From: JBOHNS01 sp050730835 | Lineage (GTDB): Bacteria > Patescibacteriota > Saccharimonadia > Saccharimonadales > UBA4665 | DNA length: 8,697 nucleotides | NCBI GenBank assembly: GCA_050730835.1 | Contig: JBOHNS010000047.1 | Span: 1-8,697, forward strand | Direction of reading: 5' to 3' | In this document: one piece after another, positions 5,590-8,697 of the stretch | Position numbering within the stretch: the first letter of the stretch is position 1 | Layout of the letters: every line of letters begins with the position of its first letter | Position numbers and translations under genes: made by a program | The notes under the pieces: generated by a model | What the model was told of the DNA's origin: nothing | Seen by the model: the letters and a program-made list of their open reading frames with translations, nothing else | The model's database searches: none

Positions 5590-5613
5590 ATCGACGGGCG
5601 AAAGCCCGGCGAT
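5590..5613. repeat. GAAA-tetraloop hairpin in the murI/murD gap
   Basis: CGGGC-GAAA-GCCCG (5595-5608) is a perfect 5-bp stem with a GNRA loop. Four further pairs outside (ATCG 5590-5593 with CGAT 5610-5613) continue it past one A-G mismatch. The GNRA loop appears when read on the plus strand, suggesting it works in the RNA of the folD-murI operon, perhaps protecting its 3' end. Confidence 0.65.
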
Positions 5614-5624
5614 TCGAGAATTTC

Positions 5625-5656
5625 CAGCATCCCTGAGCGTAAGCTCGGGGCTGTTG
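5625..5656. repeat. 13-bp GTAA-tetraloop hairpin before the murD end
   Basis: CCCTGAGC (5631-5638), loop GTAA (GNRA type) and GCTCGGGG (5643-5650) form an 8-bp stem. Five more pairs (5625-5629 with 5652-5656) extend it past one mismatch. It ends eight bases from the murD stop, and no T-run follows on either strand. It may act as a factor-dependent or two-sided transcript end between the converging operons. Confidence 0.65.
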
Positions 5657-5663
5657 ATGAATA

Positions 5664-6962
5664 TTAATTCAGATGATGCACGGCTTTTTGGAAGGCCTCG
5701 CCGCGCGCCACATAATTATCGAACATGTCAAAGCTGGCGCAAGCGGTCGATAGTAGCACGACGTCGCCGGGACGGGCCGCAGTTTGGGCTTGGGCGACAA
5801 TCTGATCCATGGTTTGACCGCCGGTGGTGATGGCCGAAAAACCGCTCGCACGCAACTGATCGGCGATTTTCGGCCCCATCAGGCCGATAGCGATGACTTG
5901 GCGCACGTTTTGCTCGTCTACCAGGCGGATTAGCGGCCGGTAATCGCTGTCTTTGTCGGAGCCGCCCAGAATCAAAACTGGCGGGCTGTTAAAAGCTCTG
6001 GTGGCGGCCACGGTGGCTTCCGGCGTGGTCGCGAATGAATCGTCGTAGTAGCTGACGCCGGCCAGTTCGCGCACGAATTCCAGCCGGTGCTTCAAGCCGC
6101 TAAAATTGGTTAAAACATTTTTGATGGCTGGCACGTCGCGGCTGATTTGCCAAACGGCTGTCACGGCGGCGCAGGCGTTTTGCCAGTTGTGCTCGCCGAG
6201 CATGGCTAGTTCGTCGGTTTTGCAAATGGTTTGCCGCTCGATCAAGATATTGTCATCGATGACTTCAGCGCCGGGCGCCTGGAAATAGCTTAGTTTTCGG
6301 CCTTGGCCGGCGCTAGCGACGGTCTTTGATAAATCGTTTCTGGCGTAATAAATGGCCGTGTCGGCCGGCGTTTGCCGGCTGAACAATTGCTGTTTGGCGG
6401 CGATATATTGGCTCAAATCGGCGTGCCAGTCCAGGTGTTCGGCCGCGACCATCAGGCAGACGCCGATTTTCGGCGCATAGCCTAGATCAACCAGCTGGAA
6501 ATTAGCTAGTTCCAAAACCACCCAATCGTCGGCGCCAATGTCTTTTAGCATGTCGAGCGGCGGTGTGCCGATGTTGCCGCCCAGATGCACTGTCAATCCG
6601 GCGGCTTGCAGCATTTGGGCGATCAGCGTGCAGGTCGTGCCTTTGCCCTTGGTGCCAGTCACGCCAATAATGTTTTTCGACGGGCAGACGCGGAAAAATT
6701 CGTTGCTCACGCTGGTAACTCTGGCCATAACGTTCGGCGAATTAGCTTCGATAAGTTGCCGCGGATGAATGCCAGGCGAGCGGATTATTAAATCATAATT
6801 TTCTAGGTCTTGCAAATAATCGCTGCCAAAGTGCTTTTCGGTATCATTCGGCGCTTGGGTCGCCGGGTTGGCGTCGCAAATCGTCAGCTGATTGTCCGGC
6901 GAGCGCCAATAATCATAGGCCGAGCGCCCTTGCAAGCCGTAGCCGACGATAGCGATCTTCAC
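5664..6962 (-). CDS. murD: UDP-N-acetylmuramoyl-L-alanine--D-glutamate ligase MurD
   Basis: MurD adds D-glutamate to UDP-MurNAc-L-Ala with ATP, a cytosolic step in peptidoglycan precursor synthesis. The 432 residues show the three Mur-ligase domains: an N-terminal UDP-binding Rossmann domain (MKIAIVGYGLQG), the ATPase domain with P-loop GVTGTKGKGTT (100-110), GGNIG (128-132), Glu151 in LELANFQL, EHLDWH (175-180) and the likely carbamylated Lys190 (YIAAKQQLF), HNWQNACAA (258-266), and the C-terminal domain from HRLE (292-295) with DDSFATTPEA (307-316) and STACASFDMF (405-414). Where E. coli MurD has the DSKATN motif, this protein has Phe310 for lysine and TTP for the following residues. The start is a GTG (6962), six bases after the stop of the receiver gene, so the two form an operon. 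The 3' end converges on murI. Confidence 0.95.
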   Translation of the reverse strand: MKIAIVGYGLQGRSAYDYWRSPDNQLTICDANPATQAPNDTEKHFGSDYLQDLENYDLIIRSPGIHPRQLIEANSPNVMARVTSVSNEFFRVCPSKNIIGVTGTKGKGTTCTLIAQMLQAAGLTVHLGGNIGTPPLDMLKDIGADDWVVLELANFQLVDLGYAPKIGVCLMVAAEHLDWHADLSQYIAAKQQLFSRQTPADTAIYYARNDLSKTVASAGQGRKLSYFQAPGAEVIDDNILIERQTICKTDELAMLGEHNWQNACAAVTAVWQISRDVPAIKNVLTNFSGLKHRLEFVRELAGVSYYDDSFATTPEATVAATRAFNSPPVLILGGSDKDSDYRPLIRLVDEQNVRQVIAIGLMGPKIADQLRASGFSAITTGGQTMDQIVAQAQTAARPGDVVLLSTACASFDMFDNYVARGEAFQKAVHHLN

Positions 6963-6968
6963 GATGCT

Positions 6969-7349
6969 TTAGTTAGCTCCGGTTTCATCCAGCTTTTGCT
7001 TGACCAGCTCAAAAACTTGCCGCGGTGGCATATTGGCTTTGACGATGATGGCGCTAACGTTTAGACCGCTGGTGGCCGCCGCGATTTCTTGCTCGCTGCG
7101 GTTGGACAAAATTATCACTTTGATATTCTTGCCCCAAGGCTGAGCGCGCAAGCTTTTCAGCATTTCGTCGCCCGGCATGTCCGGCATCATGATGTCGGAT
7201 AGCATGATGTCGGGCTTGAAATCTCTGGCCAGTTCCAGACCGTGCCGGCCAGTTGTCGCGGTATTAACTTCGTAACCCTCGGCCTCAAACTTCATGCGAT
7301 ACATCTGCGCAATCGCCGCATCGTCCTCGATAATAGCAATTTTCATCAT
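6969..7349 (-). CDS. Stand-alone CheY-like response regulator receiver
   Basis: A 126-residue single receiver domain with no output domain. The phosphorylation site is intact: acidic pocket Glu8-Asp9-Asp10, phospho-acceptor Asp52 in LSDIMMP, the Ser82 switch in IILSN, and the conserved Lys104 in VKANMPP. Such proteins act by protein-protein contact or as phosphate shuttles. No histidine kinase is in the window, so its partner is unknown. It is the first gene of a two-gene unit, with the murD GTG only six bases after its stop, so it may be linked to cell-wall synthesis or merely co-transcribed. Two tandem ATGs (7349 and 7346) form the start, and a perfect TATAAT ends four bases before the first, suggesting a leaderless message. 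No Shine-Dalgarno is seen. Confidence 0.92.
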   Translation of the reverse strand: MMKIAIIEDDAAIAQMYRMKFEAEGYEVNTATTGRHGLELARDFKPDIMLSDIMMPDMPGDEMLKSLRAQPWGKNIKVIILSNRSEQEIAAATSGLNVSAIIVKANMPPRQVFELVKQKLDETGAN

Positions 7350-7353
7350 AATT

Positions 7354-7384
7354 ATTATAAACCATTCAGCTTAAATTGTTCCAA
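7354..7384 (-). promoter_or_regulatory. Leaderless promoter of the receiver-murD operon
   Basis: On the minus strand a perfect TATAAT (7359-7354) ends four bases before the first ATG at 7349. A start seven bases past it falls next to the second ATG. TTGGAA (7384-7379) lies 19 nt upstream, a somewhat long spacing. The -35 region touches the 16-bp palindrome at 7386-7401, so one regulator could govern both divergent units. Confidence 0.6.
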
Positions 7385-7385
7385 G

Positions 7386-7401
7386 AGTTTATGCATAAAC
7401 T
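7386..7401. promoter_or_regulatory. Perfect 16-bp palindrome, likely operator
   Basis: AGTTTATGCATAAACT is its own reverse complement over all 16 bases. It abuts the -35 region of the receiver-murD promoter and ends 11 bp before the TTGACA of the antitoxin promoter. Ribbon-helix-helix antitoxins commonly bind palindromes near their own promoter, so the product of 7448-7720 is the first candidate ligand. Binding is inferred, not shown. Confidence 0.6.
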
Positions 7402-7412
7402 ATAAAAGCAAG

Positions 7413-7441
7413 TTGACAGCCCGTGCCTGCATGCCTACAAT
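7413..7441 (+). promoter_or_regulatory. Consensus promoter of the VapBC-type operon, leaderless
   Basis: TTGACA (7413-7418), exactly 17 nt, then TACAAT (7436-7441): a perfect -35 and a -10 with one mismatch. The -10 box ends six bases before the ATG at 7448, so a start seven bases past it is the A of the start codon. There is no space for a Shine-Dalgarno. This is the strongest promoter-like sequence in the window. Confidence 0.8.
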
Positions 7442-7447
7442 AAAATT

Positions 7448-7720
7448 ATGACAACTACTCAATACACTATTCGCGGCATTCCCAAGCAGCTCGACTCTCG
7501 CTTGCGCCGGCTCGCCCGTCTGCGCGGCCAGAGCCTCAACCGGGTCGTGCTTGAGCAACTTGCCGCTCAACCAGATTTTGCCCAGCCGGCCGCCGCAAGG
7601 CCTAAAAAGCCGACTGTTAATCGCGATTTTGATCAACTTTTTGAGCGAGCCACAGCGCTAGATCGACAAACAGAGGCGGCAATGGCCTCGCAGCGATTGG
7701 TCAGTCCCAAAGACTGGTAA
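7448..7720 (+). CDS. Ribbon-helix-helix antitoxin (VapB/FitA-like)
   Basis: A 90-residue antitoxin paired with the PIN toxin 12 bp downstream. The N-terminus has the ribbon-helix-helix pattern: a beta strand (TQYTIRGIP, 4-12), a helix (about 13-24) and a second helix after GQSLN (27-39), as in FitA-type antitoxins that dimerise and bind operator DNA. The Ala/Pro-rich middle (about 40-57) is probably a flexible linker, and the C-terminal part (59-90, NRDFDQLFERA...) would wrap the toxin. Expected roles are neutralising the RNase and, with it, repressing the operon; the 16-bp palindrome upstream fits this. The ATG coincides with the predicted transcription start. The family is clear, but the VapB versus FitA name is not settled. 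Confidence 0.82.
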   Translation: MTTTQYTIRGIPKQLDSRLRRLARLRGQSLNRVVLEQLAAQPDFAQPAAARPKKPTVNRDFDQLFERATALDRQTEAAMASQRLVSPKDW

Positions 7721-7732
7721 AATCCGGCTGGC

Positions 7733-8131
7733 ATGCATTTTGAATTGTTAGTGATTGATACCAACTTTTATTCGGCATTTACCAAAAGAGACCAGCGCGC
7801 TATTCAACTACTAAGAGCATCGCAAGAAGTCGCTTTGCCTCTGACGGTGCTTGGCGAACTTTTCGGCGGCTTTCGGTATGGCAATAAAACCGAAAATAAT
7901 CTTGCCGAGCTACGGGAATTTTTGGCTCGCCCAAGCTGCCGCACTTTATTGCCCAGCCTGGAAACTGCGCCAATCTACGGCCAGCTGTACGCCGAGCTGA
8001 AAAAACACGGCAGCATGATTCCGACCAACGATATCTGGATAGCCGCGTTAACCATTGAGTACGACGGCGTACTTGCGACTTTCGACCGCGACTTTGCCGC
8101 CATCCCGCAATTGAAGCTGGCCATTAATTAA
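7733..8131 (+). CDS. vapC: VapC/FitB-like PIN-domain ribonuclease toxin
   Basis: A 132-residue PIN-domain endoribonuclease, the toxin of the pair begun by the preceding antitoxin. The acidic metal-binding set is complete: Asp9 in VIDTN, Glu42 in LGELFGGF, Asp100 in NDIWIAA, and Asp118 and Asp120 in TFDRDF. VapC toxins use Mg or Mn to cut tRNA or rRNA at specific sites and are held inactive by the antitoxin; the target here cannot be predicted. The start ATG lies 12 bp after the antitoxin stop, with only a weak GGCTGG before it, so translation probably depends on coupling. No output beyond the PIN domain is present, and the length is normal for the family. Nothing suggests inactivation. Confidence 0.92.
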   Translation: MHFELLVIDTNFYSAFTKRDQRAIQLLRASQEVALPLTVLGELFGGFRYGNKTENNLAELREFLARPSCRTLLPSLETAPIYGQLYAELKKHGSMIPTNDIWIAALTIEYDGVLATFDRDFAAIPQLKLAIN

Positions 8132-8174
8132 AGCTGTCGATTTTTGGCGACGCTAGCAACCCGGCAGATATGTT

Positions 8175-8203
8175 TTGACATAATTATTGCACTTTGATAT
8201 GCT
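8175..8203 (+). promoter_or_regulatory. Promoter of the second toxin-antitoxin operon
   Basis: TTGACA (8175-8180), 17 nt, TATGCT (8198-8203). The predicted start at about 8210-8212 leaves at most three leader bases before the ATG at 8213. This is almost the same layout as the first toxin-antitoxin promoter. No strong palindrome was found in the 81-bp gap 8132-8212. Confidence 0.65.
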
Positions 8204-8212
8204 AAAGCTATT

Positions 8213-8515
8213 ATGAGCAACACTTCAACCATTCACGTTCCGCTGGATCCGGCCGTGCGCCAGCAGTTTACGGCCAAGGCTAAACAGCTTGGTTTCGATT
8301 CCGCCCAGGCGTATTTGCGCGTCATGATCAAGGCCGCTGTCGACGAACGGCGGATTGATTTAGCGGTTGATGATTGGGGTGAACCGTCGCCAGAGGCGGC
8401 CGCTCGATTGAATAAGGCTGCCGAAGAAGCCATCGCCGCCTCCAAAGCCGGCGAACTGCCCAGCTTTACTGACGTTAATAGTATGATGAAATATCTCCAG
8501 CGTGAAGCCGATTGA
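8213..8515 (+). CDS. RelB/DinJ-like antitoxin
   Basis: A 100-residue antitoxin of the RelB/DinJ type. The N-terminus STIHVPLDPAVRQQF (5-19) followed by GFDSAQAYLRVMIKAAV (27-43) matches the strand-helix-helix DNA-binding dimer. The acidic, alanine-rich middle (about 50-80) is likely helical or disordered, and the end PSFTDVNSMMKYLQREAD (83-100) would be the part that masks the toxin. The toxin gene starts inside its last codons, 14 bp of overlap, so production is coupled with antitoxin first. DinJ-type antitoxins repress their own promoter; that is expected here but not visible as a clear operator. It belongs to a family different from the preceding antitoxin, so this is a second independent module rather than a duplication. 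Confidence 0.82.
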   Translation: MSNTSTIHVPLDPAVRQQFTAKAKQLGFDSAQAYLRVMIKAAVDERRIDLAVDDWGEPSPEAAARLNKAAEEAIAASKAGELPSFTDVNSMMKYLQREAD

Positions 8516-8697
8516 ACCTGGCCATTCCTTTGTCAAAACCTTTGCTAAACGCATAGCTAGGGACGCCAAACTGCTTAAACAATATCAAGCGCGTTTAGAA
8601 ATATTTATGGCGGGTCAACGCGGCGTGCCCATAAATGACCATGCGCTAAGTGGAAACTTGGCCGGCAAACGCGCCTTTTCGATTACCGGCGATATCC
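8502..8697 (+). CDS. YafQ/RelE-like mRNA interferase toxin, cut by the window end
   Basis: The first 65 residues of a toxin that continues beyond 8697. It begins at GTG 8502; the same frame has a stop at 8487 and no better start between, so the 14-bp overlap with the antitoxin is the natural arrangement. A helical N-terminal half (SFVKTFAKRIARDAKLLKQY) leads to the conserved block DHALSGNLAGKRAFSITGDI (46-65), typical of YafQ-like members of the RelE superfamily, which cut mRNA on the ribosome. His47 and Asp64 are candidates for conserved positions; the C-terminal histidine of the YafQ active site is outside the window. The pairing with the RelB/DinJ-like antitoxin supports the call. Confidence 0.85.
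   Translation, partial: MKPIEPGHSFVKTFAKRIARDAKLLKQYQARLEIFMAGQRGVPINDHALSGNLAGKRAFSITGDI

Noticed and set aside
6538..6791. Plus-strand open frames inside murD
   Set aside because: They overlap the strongly conserved ATP-binding region of murD on the other strand and encode no recognisable motif.
1..8697. Mobile element, transposase, integrase or phage genes
   Set aside because: None was found on either strand; no terminal inverted repeats flank any gene block, and the tRNA 3' end is not duplicated in the window.

Overview
The window looks like a piece of a compact bacterial chromosome of about 50% G+C, most likely from a Patescibacteria/CPR lineage, with Candidatus Saccharibacteria the best guess. 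This is an inference from gene content and style, not from a marker gene. The pointers are a DUF4234 membrane protein, a class II aminoacyl-tRNA-synthetase core without an anticodon-binding domain, shortened enzymes (glutamate racemase, HhH-GPD protein), overlapping genes, weak Shine-Dalgarno use and dense toxin-antitoxin genes. TGA and TAA both act as ordinary stops, so a code with UGA read as glycine is not supported.

Layout. Positions 1-187 hold hairpin-rich DNA with no convincing gene. On the minus strand follow a short HhH-GPD (endonuclease III-like) protein (188-631) and a class I glutamine amidotransferase of peptidase family C26 (696-1541). A divergent region (1542-1649) carries a promoter-like sequence and, oddly, a rightward intrinsic terminator just upstream of the class II synthetase-like gene (1650-2537). 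A tRNA-Lys(CUU) gene lies convergent to it (2550-2626, minus). A DUF4234 membrane-protein gene (2773-3440) is broken by a one-base frameshift near its start.

Next is a tightly overlapping plus-strand operon: folD (3449-4264), an orotate-phosphoribosyltransferase-like gene (4254-4901) and a compact murI (4898-5539). It converges on a minus-strand operon of a stand-alone CheY-like receiver (6969-7349) and murD (5664-6962). The 124-bp gap between the two operons is filled with hairpins, two of them with GNRA-type tetraloops. MurI makes D-glutamate and MurD consumes it, so producer and consumer sit tail to tail.

The right end is a toxin-antitoxin cluster: a ribbon-helix-helix antitoxin with a VapC/PIN toxin (7448-8131), then a RelB/DinJ-like antitoxin with a YafQ/RelE-like toxin that runs off the window (8213-8697).

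The most consistent unexplained theme is promoter placement. In front of several transcription-unit heads (HhH protein, folD, receiver, both antitoxins) a -10-like hexamer ends only 3-10 nt before the start codon, which implies leaderless or nearly leaderless mRNAs. The synthetase-like gene and the DUF4234 gene instead have clear Shine-Dalgarno sequences. A perfect 16-bp palindrome lies between the divergent receiver and antitoxin promoters and is a good operator candidate.
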